DNA from: Candidatus Geothrix skivensis
Lineage (GTDB): Bacteria > Acidobacteriota > Holophagae > Holophagales > Holophagaceae
Direction of reading: 5' to 3'
DNA: 64,000 bases
NCBI GenBank assembly: GCA_016721195.1
Contig: JADKIO010000009.1
Location: forward strand, 1-64,000
Below, one piece after another: positions 46,503 to 55,717 of the stretch (its first letter is position 1; the number at the start of each line of letters is the position of its first letter). The notes beneath the pieces are model-generated. The model was not told where the DNA came from. It saw only the letters and a list, made by a program, of their open reading frames with translations, and did no database searches. The translations under genes were made by a program, and so were the position numbers.

Positions 46503-47062
46503 TGGCCTGGTGGCGCCGCGCCTTCCCCCTCGAACTGGCCGAAGAAGGCCATTTCTCCCGTCGCGAGTTTGCTCGCTTCCTGGCGCTCGTCAGCGCCGGC
46601 TTCACCGGCGGCATCGGCTACCTCTGGCTGAGGAAGAAGCCCCTTGAGGGCGCCTCCGACCCAGCATCCGGGCCTTCCGAGCATCCCGTGGCCCTAGGCC
46701 TGGCCACCGATCTGAAAACCGGCGAGAGCAAGCTCTTCAAGTTCCGGGATGCCCACGATGCCTGCATCCTGCTGCGAACCGCCAAGGGTGAGTTGAAAGC
46801 CTACCGGCAGACCTGCACGCACCTGGGCTGCGCCGTGCGCTTTTCCGGCGGGCGCCTGGAATGCCCATGCCACCTGGGCTTCTTCGAAACAGACCGGGGC
46901 TTCCCCGTCCAGGGGCCGCCCAGCCGGCCCCTTTCGGCCATTGCCATTGAGCAGCGGGCCGATGGAAGTCTATGGGCGGTGGGTGAGCTTCCCAAACCCA
47001 CCCTCGAGAACCTAGATCGCGTGGCGGATTGCCCACGCGAGAAAGCGGAGGTGCAGGCATGA
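46502..47062 (+). CDS. Rieske 2Fe-2S protein with Tat-like N-terminus
   Basis: 186 residues. The Rieske ligands are in CTHLGCAVRF and CPCHLGFFE. The N-terminus (SRREFARFLALVSAGFTG) is a twin-arginine membrane anchor, so this domain should face the periplasm, unlike the catalytic subunit. A bc1-type Rieske beside a NasA-like enzyme suggests quinol oxidation on the outside. It overlaps the next gene by 4 bases. Confidence 0.9.
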   Translation: MAWWRRAFPLELAEEGHFSRREFARFLALVSAGFTGGIGYLWLRKKPLEGASDPASGPSEHPVALGLATDLKTGESKLFKFRDAHDACILLRTAKGELKAYRQTCTHLGCAVRFSGGRLECPCHLGFFETDRGFPVQGPPSRPLSAIAIEQRADGSLWAVGELPKPTLENLDRVADCPREKAEVQA

Positions 47063-47277
47063 ATCCCACTCCCAGCGTCCGCATCTCTCCGGCAGCCTTG
47101 GGTGTGATCCTCGTGCTGCTGGTCATCCAGCTCTACCTGTTTGAGACCGTACTGGGCGCGGTCCTTGATGGCCAGCGCGGTGTCCTGGCCGGCGCCTTCG
47201 GGGTCTCCCTGGCCCTCACAGCCGTGGCCTTGTTCCTGGCCTTTCGGAGCACTACTCAGCATGGGCGGAAGGACTGA
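47059..47277 (+). CDS. Small two-helix membrane protein
   Basis: 72 residues from ATG 47059 (MNPTPSVRISPAALGVILVL). Two helices (LGVILVLLVIQLYLFETVLG and GVLAGAFGVSLALTAVALFL). Last gene of the molybdoenzyme operon, probably an accessory subunit of the membrane complex. Its TGA abuts the stop of actF on the other strand with no gap. Confidence 0.75.
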   Translation: MNPTPSVRISPAALGVILVLLVIQLYLFETVLGAVLDGQRGVLAGAFGVSLALTAVALFLAFRSTTQHGRKD

Positions 47278-48426
47278 TCATCCAGCCTGAGGCAGTTCCT
47301 GATCCGGATTTACATCCTTCATGAAGACTGGCCAGCAGGCCATGTGCCCAACTCCGAACTGCAGGAGGATCCCACCAGCCTCTGAAAACCCGAAGCCGGG
47401 AGCGGCCCCCTTGAGGACGGGAGGCAAGACCATGAGATAGAGGTCCAGCCAATGCCCGGCCAGCACCGTGAAGCAGGCCACCATCAGGACCCGCTCATTC
47501 GTCTTCGCCTTGCGCTGGAGCAGCATCACGAAGGGCAGGCCGAAATTGAGCACCAGGTTCAGGTAGAAGAAGGGCGTCCACTTGCTGTTGAGCATCAGGC
47601 GGATGGGCGCGGTTTCCTCAGGAATGTTCGCGTACCACACCAGCAGGAACTGGCTGAGCCAGATGTAGGCCCAGAAGCAACTGAAGGCGAAGAGCAGCTT
47701 ACCCAGGTCATGGTTCTGGGCCTTGGAGATCTCCGGCAGCAGGCCCACGCGGCGCAGGACGATGGCGCTGATGGTGACGATGGCGATGCCCTGGAGGAAC
47801 ATCCCCGAGAAGCCGTAGATGGCGAAGATGGTGCTGTTCCAGGCGGGTTCCAGGGACATGATCCAGTCGAAATTCGCCAGGACGAAGGAAACCCCGAACA
47901 CCAGGATAAAGACCGCCGCGCCCTTGCCTCGCTGCACCATCCGGCGCCCAAGCAGGATCCACAGCGCGAAGAAAAGCAGGATTCGGCCAAAGAAGAAGGG
48001 CTTGTTCAGCCAGACGAGCCGCCCTTTGAGCAGGTGATCCGTATGGGCTTCAGGGCGGGCCCAGGGGTAGAGGGTGTCAGCCCCGAACCAGAGCGCCAGC
48101 ATCATCAGTCCCGCGATGGGCAGCAGGGCGGGCATGGCACGGTGGGCCTTCAGGATGGGATCGCTCCAGCGGGCGCCCGTGGTGGACTGGATGGCCAACA
48201 GGAACAGGCCCCCGAGCCCCACGCAGGTCAGGTTGAAGGCGGTCATCAGCACATTGGCCCAGGCATGAAGAGGACTGGTGGCGAGGCCGATGCCCAGCAT
48301 CAACAGCCCCAGGCCTGAAAGGGTCCAGGCCCCGAGACGGAATTTCTCCCCTATCTCCGCGAGGGTGGGGAACTGGGGTCTGGTGAGATCGCGTGAAGGA
48401 ACGGAGAACACCTGGTTGGGCTTCAT
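47278..48426 (-). CDS. actF: Alternative complex III subunit ActF (NrfD-like)
   Basis: 382-residue polytopic protein with about ten helices (FRLGAWTLSGLGLLMLGIGL, GLGGLFLLAIQSTTGARWSD, FFFGRILLFFALWILLGRRM, VFILVFGVSFVLANFDWIMS, SCFWAYIWLSQFLLVWYANI, MVACFTVLAGHWLDLYLMVL). ActF is the second NrfD-type membrane subunit of the quinol:electron-acceptor oxidoreductase. Overlaps actDE by 4 bases; the final gene of the nar-act operon. Confidence 0.9.
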   Translation of the reverse strand: MKPNQVFSVPSRDLTRPQFPTLAEIGEKFRLGAWTLSGLGLLMLGIGLATSPLHAWANVLMTAFNLTCVGLGGLFLLAIQSTTGARWSDPILKAHRAMPALLPIAGLMMLALWFGADTLYPWARPEAHTDHLLKGRLVWLNKPFFFGRILLFFALWILLGRRMVQRGKGAAVFILVFGVSFVLANFDWIMSLEPAWNSTIFAIYGFSGMFLQGIAIVTISAIVLRRVGLLPEISKAQNHDLGKLLFAFSCFWAYIWLSQFLLVWYANIPEETAPIRLMLNSKWTPFFYLNLVLNFGLPFVMLLQRKAKTNERVLMVACFTVLAGHWLDLYLMVLPPVLKGAAPGFGFSEAGGILLQFGVGHMACWPVFMKDVNPDQELPQAG

Positions 48427-49613
48427 GATGTCGCTCCAGTGCTCGGGGGCGGCGCAGGTAAGGGCTTCGGCGCGGCGGCTCTCTGCAGTTCCCGGATGTA
48501 GAGAACCACTTTCCAGCGGTCGTCCCGACTGATGAGATCGCCCAGCCCCTTCATCTTTTGGGGACCCCCGAAAGTCGCCACATGGAAGAGGCGCCCATCA
48601 GGCATGTCCCTCACGACCGGTGCCACCAGGATCGCTGGAGCCAACAGGCCCCTCGCCACGATCACACTGCTGTTGTTGTCACCGTCCAGGCCATGGCAGG
48701 CGGCGCAGCTCCGATCGTAGACCAGCTTCCCGCGGCTGAAATTCTCCTGAGATGGCTGAAAGGGATTCTTCAATTCCAGGCCCGCACGCTCGGCCTCCAC
48801 CTTTCCGGGTCCATAGGGCAGCGGCACCAGCCCCTTGCGCGACACGGTGCCTGCGGGAGGTGTCTGGAGCACCTGCCCGCCCGGCAATGATGGGTGCGGA
48901 TCGAAGGACTGGTAGGCCACAGGGGCCATCATGCCCCCGTCCCAAGCAAGGTTCCGCTTCAAGTAATTTCGGTTCAGCAGAGGCAAAGCGGCCAGCACCA
49001 GCACCGCGGGAATGGCGGCCAGGAGGAAGGCAAGGGGTTTCGCCTCGCGATCCAGCAGGGAGTGATCCGTTTGACTCTTGTCCTCCACCAGTAGTTCGGT
49101 TTCTAGGGCACCAAGGCTCGCCATCAAGGATTGGACCACCGTAAAGCTGGCGCCGGCCTGGATCTCACCGGCTACCACAAAGCGATCGTCATTCACGCCC
49201 GGATGAAGATCAGGCACCTTAAACTTCGGCCTCATGCCTGAAGCCACGAACAGGCTGGCCACCACACCCAGCCCCGCGAACAGGACCGTGAGTTCAAAGG
49301 ACACAGGGATGAAAGCGGGAAGGGACACCAGGGGCTTGCCACCCACGATCAGGGGGTAGTCATAGGCCGAGGTCCAGATCTGCACGCCCAGCGCGGTAGC
49401 CAGACCGAGCAGTCCAAAGGCCAAGCAGGCACGGGGTAGGCGGGAGGGTTTCAGGCCGATGGCCTCATCCATCCCGTGCACGGGGAAGGGCGAGTAGGTG
49501 TCGATGATCGGATAGCCCTCCTGCTTCAGGCGCTTCACGGCTTCAAGCAGGAGGTGGGGATCCGCGAAGCTGGCGCGGAACCGGGTCAGGGTGATGGCGT
49601 CAGTGCTCCTCAT
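48423..49613 (-). CDS. Fused ActD-ActE: DUF3341 membrane domain plus monohaem cytochrome c
   Basis: 396 residues. Residues ~1-175 are ActD/DUF3341 (RFRASFADPHLLLEAVKRLK, YDYPLIVGGKPLVSLPAFIP with two helices). After a third helix (FLLAAIPAVLVLAALPLLN) comes an ActE-like cytochrome c with one CAACH haem motif (KLVYDRSCAACHGLDGDNNS) and a distal methionine candidate. In most organisms actD and actE are separate genes, so this is a gene fusion. Overlaps both neighbours (14 and 4 bases). Confidence 0.9.
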   Translation of the reverse strand: MRSTDAITLTRFRASFADPHLLLEAVKRLKQEGYPIIDTYSPFPVHGMDEAIGLKPSRLPRACLAFGLLGLATALGVQIWTSAYDYPLIVGGKPLVSLPAFIPVSFELTVLFAGLGVVASLFVASGMRPKFKVPDLHPGVNDDRFVVAGEIQAGASFTVVQSLMASLGALETELLVEDKSQTDHSLLDREAKPLAFLLAAIPAVLVLAALPLLNRNYLKRNLAWDGGMMAPVAYQSFDPHPSLPGGQVLQTPPAGTVSRKGLVPLPYGPGKVEAERAGLELKNPFQPSQENFSRGKLVYDRSCAACHGLDGDNNSSVIVARGLLAPAILVAPVVRDMPDGRLFHVATFGGPQKMKGLGDLISRDDRWKVVLYIRELQRAAAPKPLPAPPPSTGATS

Positions 49614-51009
49614 GCTTCAGCACTCCTTTCACTTCGCTGGCCGCGATCATGGGCAGCAACCGGGTGAAGATCAGGAAGCAGGTGAAGAAGAGCCCGAAGC
49701 TGCCCAGGAAGATGGCCACTTCCACGAAGGTGGGTGTGTACATGGCCCAAGAGGAAGGGAGATAGTCGCGGTGGAGGCTCGTCACGATGATGACGAAGCG
49801 CTCGAACCACATGCCAATGTTCACGAAGATGGACAGGATGAAAATCATCCAGGGCGTCGTGCGCACCTTCCGGATCCAGAAGAGCTGGGGGATGATCACA
49901 TTGCAGCTCACCATGGACCAGTACGCCCATTTGAAAGGGCCAAGGGCACGGTTGATGAATACGTAGCGCTCGAAGTTGTTGCCGCTGTACCAGGCCATGA
50001 AGAACTCGGTGCCATAGGCCATGCCCACGATCATCCCAGTGGCGATGATCACTTTGGTCATGGCTTCCAGGTGCCGCACCGTGATGTACTCCTCCAGGTC
50101 CATCACCTTCCGGGCGATGATCATGAGCGTGAGCACCATGGCGAAGCCGCTGAAGACGGCCCCAGCCACGAAGTAGGGCGGGAAGATCGTCGCATGCCAG
50201 CCGGGAATCACGGAGGTAGCAAAGTCCATGGACACGATGGTGTGCACCGAGATTACAAGCGGCGTGCTGAGACCCGCCAGCAACATGTAGACCGTCTCGT
50301 AGCGGCTCCAGGTCCGGTTGGATCCATTCCAACCCAGGGAGAAGATACTGAAAATGGCTTTGCGGACCTTGGTCTTGGCCCGGTCCCGCATGGTGGCCAG
50401 GTCAGGGACCATACCCAGATACCAAAAAGTGAGTGAGATGATGAAGTACGTGCTGATGGCAAAGACATCCCACAGCAACGGACTCTTGAAGTTCACCCAA
50501 AGCGGGCCCCGGGTATTCGGATAGGGCGTGGCCCAGAAAGCCAGCCAGGGTCGGCCCATGTGGATGATCGGGAAAGTGCCGGCACACATGACCGCAAAGA
50601 TGGTCATGGCTTCCGCTGCTCGGTTGATGCTGGTGCGCCACCTTTGCCGGAACAAGAAGAGGATGGCGGAGATCAACGTCCCGGCGTGCCCGATGCCCAC
50701 CCAGAAGACGAAATTGGTGATGTCGAAGGCCCAGCCCACAGTGCGGTTGAGGCCCCAGGTGCCGATGCCCCGGGTCACGGTCTGGGTCACGGCCCAGGCC
50801 CCCAGCAGAAGCAGTGACAAGGACACCGAGAGAGCCAGCCACCACTTGAGGGGGGGCATGCGCTCCGTGGTGCTGAAGACTTCCTCAGTGACTTGGGAAT
50901 AGGTCTTGTTCCCGTCGATGAGGGGCAGGACATGACCGTAGCCACGCTCCTGTTCATCCTCGATCAGGAGAGTGGCGGGCAAGGCGGAGGTGTGGTCTTC
51001 AGGCGCCAT
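49600..51009 (-). CDS. actC: Alternative complex III subunit ActC (NrfD-like)
   Basis: 469 residues, about ten helices (WWLALSVSLSLLLLGAWAVT, NFVFWVGIGHAGTLISAILF, IFAVMCAGTFPIIHMGRPWL, LLAGLSTPLVISVHTIVSMD, GAVFSGFAMVLTLMIIARKV). Quinol-binding membrane subunit of ACIII. Overlaps actB by 11 bases and actDE by 14. Confidence 0.93.
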   Translation of the reverse strand: MAPEDHTSALPATLLIEDEQERGYGHVLPLIDGNKTYSQVTEEVFSTTERMPPLKWWLALSVSLSLLLLGAWAVTQTVTRGIGTWGLNRTVGWAFDITNFVFWVGIGHAGTLISAILFLFRQRWRTSINRAAEAMTIFAVMCAGTFPIIHMGRPWLAFWATPYPNTRGPLWVNFKSPLLWDVFAISTYFIISLTFWYLGMVPDLATMRDRAKTKVRKAIFSIFSLGWNGSNRTWSRYETVYMLLAGLSTPLVISVHTIVSMDFATSVIPGWHATIFPPYFVAGAVFSGFAMVLTLMIIARKVMDLEEYITVRHLEAMTKVIIATGMIVGMAYGTEFFMAWYSGNNFERYVFINRALGPFKWAYWSMVSCNVIIPQLFWIRKVRTTPWMIFILSIFVNIGMWFERFVIIVTSLHRDYLPSSWAMYTPTFVEVAIFLGSFGLFFTCFLIFTRLLPMIAASEVKGVLKHEEH

Positions 51010-53920
51010 GGTGGCCTCCCTTGGCTTCGGTCGAGTCCGCGTTGCGTATTTTTGTGAGGTAGCTCACAGCGGGTCCGATACCCAGTTCCCCGAGCACGAG
51101 GAACCGTTTTGGGTCGCGCATGGCATGGCTGATCTGGCTATCCGGATCCTGTACGTCGCCGAAGACGATGGCCTGGGCCGGGCAGCTCTGCATGCAGGCC
51201 GGCTGGGCTTCCCCGTCCTTCAGTTCACGGCCTTCATTCTTGGCCTGTATCTTGGCGGTCATGAGGCGCTGCACGCAGAAACTGCACTTCTCCATGACGC
51301 CCCGGCTGCGTACCGTCACATCGGGATTGAGCGCCAGCCGCTCCACCTCGCTGTTGTGGGGATACTCCCACCAGTTGAAGCGGCGGACCTTGTAGGGGCA
51401 GTTGTTAGCGCAGTAGCGTGTGCCCACGCAGCGGTTGTAGACCTGCTGATTGAGACCCTCTTCACTGTGGACCGTGGCCAGCACGGGGCAGACGTTCTCG
51501 CAGGGCGCGTTGTCGCACTGCTGACACATCATGGGTTGGTGGAACACCTTGGGTTCAGCCTCGCTGCCTTCGTAGTACCGGTCGATGCGCAGCCAGTGCA
51601 TCTCCCGCTTCTTCGCGACCTCTTCCTTGCCCACGACGGGAATGTTGTTCTCCACCTGGCAGCCAATGACGCAGCCGGAACAACCGGTGCATTTGTTCAG
51701 GTCGATGACCATGGCCCAGCGATGCTTGCCGTGAGGATGCTCCCCATAGACAGAAGGTCCCGGCTGTTCATGGGGGCGTGCCGAGGCCGGATCCCGCAGG
51801 TAGGGTTCCAGGGCCATCTCGCGCACCAGTTCACGCCCTTCGAGGCTGTGGTGATCCTGGGTGGCAGCCAGTTCGGCCCGACCCCCGACCCTTCTGATTT
51901 GCAGGGCCGCTGAGGAAGCAGCCAGGAAGCCGCTGGCCAGATGGCGCCAGGGATAGACATTGGTGCCCACGGTCTTCCAGTCCTTGGGGGCACCCTCCTT
52001 CCGGCCATAGCCTAGAGCCACGGCAAGGGTGCGGTCGTCCTGTCCGGGCTGCACCACCACGGGAAGGGTCAGCTCAGGTAGACCTTGAGGTCGCAGAGCC
52101 GCCAGATCCCCCTGCTCCAGGCCCAACCCTTTGGCTGTGGCGGGCGACACGGACACATAGTTGTCCCAGGTCATTTTGGTGATGGGATCAGGCAATTCCT
52201 GGAGCCACGGATTGAAGGCATGACGGCCATCCCCCATGCCTACCTTGGCCATGAGCAGCAACTCGTAGGTTCCTGGTTTCGCCTCGTTCCTCGCTCGGAG
52301 TGAGGCATTCAGGTCCTCGCGATAAGCCGGTGGGGTCGGGCTCCCTTCAAGCTGGACCGCTCCCTTCTGCAGCACTCCATCCCAAAAGGTGCCGAAATCC
52401 CCCACGACCTTCTGACGGGAGAAGACTTCCTTTCGCCAGTGCTCTCGGAGATGCTCCAGGGCCGATGAAGATTGGCCACCCCAGGTCAGGAAACTTTCCA
52501 GGGCCGCGCGGGTTTGAAATAGGGGATTCGTGAGGGGCTGGACCAGGCTCATGGTCCCAGCCACCGGTTCCGCGTCACTCCAGGTTTCCAGCCAGTGATG
52601 ATCGGGTGCGAGATGGGTGCAGGTCACCGCCGTTTCATCCGCCGTCAGACCGAGACTCATTCGGATAGGCACCTTGGCGAAGGCACTGGAGAACTCCTCG
52701 GGGAGGTCATAGGACGGGTTGGCACCCACCACGATCACCGCATCGATCTGTCCCTCGCCCATCTCCTTGATGAGCCCCGCAAGAGCCCGGTCATCACCCT
52801 GCTTCTGGAGGCTTGGATGAGACAGATCCACCGTGTGGCCCTCGTTGCCCAGCAGGTGGTTGATGCGTGCCGTGAGCAGTTGCGCGTACAGGTCGTTGGC
52901 GCCGCAAAGCACCAATGATGAACCCCTGTGCTCGCCCAGCTCGTGAGCCAAAGCATTGGCCTTGGTACTGAGCTCTTTCCGCAGGTCTCCGCCGGACTTC
53001 CCAGAACCCAGGGCCGAGGCCAGGGCTTCAAGGAACGGAACAACCTCGGAAGGCGCGAGACGGAGGCGTTCATCAGCGTTGCTGCCCGTCAGGGACATGC
53101 AGGCTTCGGCTTGCACATGCTTGGACATGGGCCGTGAATTGTCAGGGCCGCGCCGACTGGCGTAGGCCCGGGTGAAGCCTGCAGGGTTGATCCAAGTCCC
53201 CAGGAAATCCGCCTCGATGCCGAGAATGAACTCAGCTTCCTCGAGACGGTAGTGCGGCAGTACCTTCAGCCCATGCGTCTGCTCATAGGCGGCAGAGATG
53301 GCGGCGCAGCTCAGGGCATCGTAGCTGATCAGCTTGCCGTCCTTGAATCCGCCGAGAAAGCCATGGATGGTGGCTTTCAACGTGGGGCTGAGTAGGGTTC
53401 CAGTCAGGATCCGGAGCTTCCCGCCCTTCCCCTTGATCTCCGCAAACCGCTTGGCCAGATCAGCATCGAATGCCTGCCAGGCGCAGTCCTGCCCCTGCAA
53501 GCGAGGTTGCTTGAGACGCGAAGGATCGTACAGTCCGCGCGTCTGGGCCTGGCCGATGGCGCATAGGCCGCCGCGATTCAGGGGATGGTCGGGATTCCCT
53601 TCCAGTTTCACGGGGCGACCGTCGCGGCTGCGGGCCAGGACGCCGCAGCCCGCCGAACAGCCCTGGCAAGTGGTGGCGTACCACTGCGCCACGCCAGGCG
53701 TGAGGCCTTCCTGGGCGTTCAGGTAGGGCATCGCCTTTTCGACCACCTTGCTCTTGCATCCGATGGCCAGACCCGCCGCAAAACCAAGTCCGGAGAACCG
53801 AAAGAAGTCGCGTCGGGTGATCTGGCGCACGCTCTCGCCCACGGGAAGTTCGTCGCTGAACTCCGCTTTGGTTTTCTTGATGAGTCCCCGCCGTTCGCCG
53901 AGGCTCTTCCATACGTGCAT
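50999..53920 (-). CDS. actB: Alternative complex III subunit ActB (molybdopterin-like domain + 4Fe-4S domain)
   Basis: 973 residues. Twin-arginine signal RRDFFRFSGLGFAAGLAIGC with a lipobox-like cysteine, then a molybdopterin-oxidoreductase-fold domain that in ACIII carries no Mo cofactor, then a ferredoxin domain with four clusters (NKCTGCSGCVIGCQVENN, CQQCDNAPCENVCPV, CVGTRYCANNCPY, KCSFCVQRLMTAKIQAKN...CMQSC). Periplasmic electron-transfer subunit. 9 bases after actA. Confidence 0.94.
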   Translation of the reverse strand: MHVWKSLGERRGLIKKTKAEFSDELPVGESVRQITRRDFFRFSGLGFAAGLAIGCKSKVVEKAMPYLNAQEGLTPGVAQWYATTCQGCSAGCGVLARSRDGRPVKLEGNPDHPLNRGGLCAIGQAQTRGLYDPSRLKQPRLQGQDCAWQAFDADLAKRFAEIKGKGGKLRILTGTLLSPTLKATIHGFLGGFKDGKLISYDALSCAAISAAYEQTHGLKVLPHYRLEEAEFILGIEADFLGTWINPAGFTRAYASRRGPDNSRPMSKHVQAEACMSLTGSNADERLRLAPSEVVPFLEALASALGSGKSGGDLRKELSTKANALAHELGEHRGSSLVLCGANDLYAQLLTARINHLLGNEGHTVDLSHPSLQKQGDDRALAGLIKEMGEGQIDAVIVVGANPSYDLPEEFSSAFAKVPIRMSLGLTADETAVTCTHLAPDHHWLETWSDAEPVAGTMSLVQPLTNPLFQTRAALESFLTWGGQSSSALEHLREHWRKEVFSRQKVVGDFGTFWDGVLQKGAVQLEGSPTPPAYREDLNASLRARNEAKPGTYELLLMAKVGMGDGRHAFNPWLQELPDPITKMTWDNYVSVSPATAKGLGLEQGDLAALRPQGLPELTLPVVVQPGQDDRTLAVALGYGRKEGAPKDWKTVGTNVYPWRHLASGFLAASSAALQIRRVGGRAELAATQDHHSLEGRELVREMALEPYLRDPASARPHEQPGPSVYGEHPHGKHRWAMVIDLNKCTGCSGCVIGCQVENNIPVVGKEEVAKKREMHWLRIDRYYEGSEAEPKVFHQPMMCQQCDNAPCENVCPVLATVHSEEGLNQQVYNRCVGTRYCANNCPYKVRRFNWWEYPHNSEVERLALNPDVTVRSRGVMEKCSFCVQRLMTAKIQAKNEGRELKDGEAQPACMQSCPAQAIVFGDVQDPDSQISHAMRDPKRFLVLGELGIGPAVSYLTKIRNADSTEAKGGHHGA

Positions 53921-53929
53921 GGCTTCTCC

Positions 53930-54514
53930 TCAGTGATGACAGGCGCTGCAGTCGGTGGGCGCCATAGGCGCTTTGCCGTTCAGTTGCAGCTTCTGGTTCT
54001 CGGTTCGGTGGCAGGTTAGGCACTCGCCCATAGTTAAGGCCAGGGCCTGCTCGACGCGCTCCATGCCCTGGATCTCGCCATGGCAGTTCTGGCAGGCCAC
54101 ACCACCGTTGACGTGCCGGCTGTGCGGGAAATCCACGTGGGAGGGCAACCGGTGGATGCGCACCCATTCGATCGGGCGTCCTTCCTTCACAGCCCTGGCC
54201 AGCTTGGCAATCTCAGGACTCGGATCCGATACGCCAGGCTTGGTGCCCGCCTTGTTCAGGATGGTTTCATGGCACTTCATGCAGGTACTCGCCGGGGGGA
54301 TTCCCGCATGCCGGCTTTGCTCGGCGCCCGTGTGGCAGAACAGACAGTCCAGCTTCAGCTCGCCCGCATGCAGGGCATGGGAATAGGCGATGGGTTGGAC
54401 CGGCTTGTAGCCGGAGTTGTCCCCCAGCAGCTTTGTGTCCACGCTGACGGCAAGGATCATCAGGGAGGCCCCGAAGGCCACAGCGCCCCCCAGGGCGACC
54501 GTCCTGACTCTCAT
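53930..54514 (-). CDS. actA: Alternative complex III subunit ActA, pentahaem cytochrome c
   Basis: 194 residues. An N-terminal membrane anchor (LGGAVAFGASLMILAVSV) and five CxxCH haem sites (CLFCH, CMKCH, CQNCH, CLTCH, CSACH). Matches the pentahaem ActA. Its start overlaps the narI stop by 4 bases, physically tying the nitrate reductase genes to ACIII. Confidence 0.94.
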   Translation of the reverse strand: MRVRTVALGGAVAFGASLMILAVSVDTKLLGDNSGYKPVQPIAYSHALHAGELKLDCLFCHTGAEQSRHAGIPPASTCMKCHETILNKAGTKPGVSDPSPEIAKLARAVKEGRPIEWVRIHRLPSHVDFPHSRHVNGGVACQNCHGEIQGMERVEQALALTMGECLTCHRTENQKLQLNGKAPMAPTDCSACHH

Positions 54515-55185
54515 CTGAGCCCCTTTCGGTTCCAGATCACCACCTGGGGCTTACGCCAGTAATAGAAAATGGGCACCACCAGGAAGTGCACGAGCCGCGT
54601 GAACGGGATCAACAGGATCACCGAAAAGCCGCTGAGGATGTGGATCTTGGGCAACCAAGGCAAAGGAACGATGAGCTCGGGCCTGGGGCTCAGGCTCAGG
54701 AGGCTCCAGAGGTAGGGCGCGGCATTGGAGGCATACCAGGAACTGCCCCAGCGGTAGCGCAGGGCGGTGTCGATGCCCGTGGTCACTTGGAGGAGCAGAA
54801 AACCGAGCAAGATCCAATCCATGGCGGTGGTGACGACCTTCACGCGCGAGCTGGTGTGGCGGCGAACCATCAGGGCCACGATCCCCACGAGGGCCAGCAA
54901 GGCGGCGGTTAGCCCCGTGAATTCGAGGAGGTAGAGCCGGAAGGGTGCGGAGTTCCAGGCGAGGATCTGCCCAGGGATCAGAAAGGCCACGAGATGCCCA
55001 GTCAACACCCAGACGATGCCCCAATGCCAGAGCCCCGACCCCCAGAAGAGCTGCTTGTTCTCCAGGAACTGACTGGAGAGGCTCGAATAGCTGAAGGGCT
55101 TCCACACGAACCGGAGGATGCTCACCACGATGGCGAGAACCAACGCCACATAGGGAAAGCCAACCCAGAGGAACTTATCAAGCAT
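54511..55185 (-). CDS. narI: Respiratory nitrate reductase gamma subunit NarI
   Basis: 224 residues, five helices, dihaem cytochrome b. WHWGIVWVLTGHLVAFLIPG and LPKIHILSGFSVILLIPFTRLVHFLV supply the haem-ligand histidines. Oxidises quinol on the periplasmic side and passes electrons to NarH. Overlaps narJ by 8 bases. Confidence 0.95.
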   Translation of the reverse strand: MLDKFLWVGFPYVALVLAIVVSILRFVWKPFSYSSLSSQFLENKQLFWGSGLWHWGIVWVLTGHLVAFLIPGQILAWNSAPFRLYLLEFTGLTAALLALVGIVALMVRRHTSSRVKVVTTAMDWILLGFLLLQVTTGIDTALRYRWGSSWYASNAAPYLWSLLSLSPRPELIVPLPWLPKIHILSGFSVILLIPFTRLVHFLVVPIFYYWRKPQVVIWNRKGLR

Positions 55186-55717
55186 GGCTCACCTCGGCGG
55201 GCATCCGGTGGGCGGTGAAGATGAGAAACAGCGCCTGGAGCAGATGGGCATAGGCGCCATCTTTCATTGCCGACTGGATCTTTTCCATGGCGGGCAGGAT
55301 GCAGTCATCCACCAGGTCGATGGCATCCTGGGTTTCGAGCTTCATCGTCAGATCCAGTAGGGCCGGCAGGTAGTCGGGCAGATCCTGGCCCACCTCGATC
55401 TCGTTCTCGCGCAGGTGGTGGCGCATCATGGCCAGGAACTGACCCCGCTTGTAGGATTCCCCGAAGAGGTGCCAGCCGATCTCCAGCACGCATTCCGGAT
55501 TCAGATCAAAGCTGCGGGTATAGAGCTCGGCCATGTCCTCCTGGCTCGTGGTACTGGCCACCAGCGCGAAGGCTTCCAGGAACTCCTGGCAGGGGTGGCC
55601 GGTCTTCATGGCCTCGTCGGCCAGGGCCCCGGCCAGTTTGGGAGTATCGGCATCGGGGTAGCGCAGCAAGACCGCGATGCCGGGGATGAGCTGGGTGGGA
55701 ACGCGCATGGATGGCAT
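55178..55717 (-). CDS. narJ: Nitrate reductase molybdenum cofactor assembly chaperone NarJ
   Basis: 179-residue helical TorD-family chaperone that delivers the cofactor to NarG and blocks premature membrane docking. YTRSFDLNPECVLEIGWHLF and the DLPDYLPALLDLTMKL-type block (GQDLPDYLPALLDLTMKLET) are the NarJ signatures. Its ATG overlaps the narH stop by one base. Confidence 0.94.
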   Translation of the reverse strand: MPSMRVPTQLIPGIAVLLRYPDADTPKLAGALADEAMKTGHPCQEFLEAFALVASTTSQEDMAELYTRSFDLNPECVLEIGWHLFGESYKRGQFLAMMRHHLRENEIEVGQDLPDYLPALLDLTMKLETQDAIDLVDDCILPAMEKIQSAMKDGAYAHLLQALFLIFTAHRMPAEVSHA

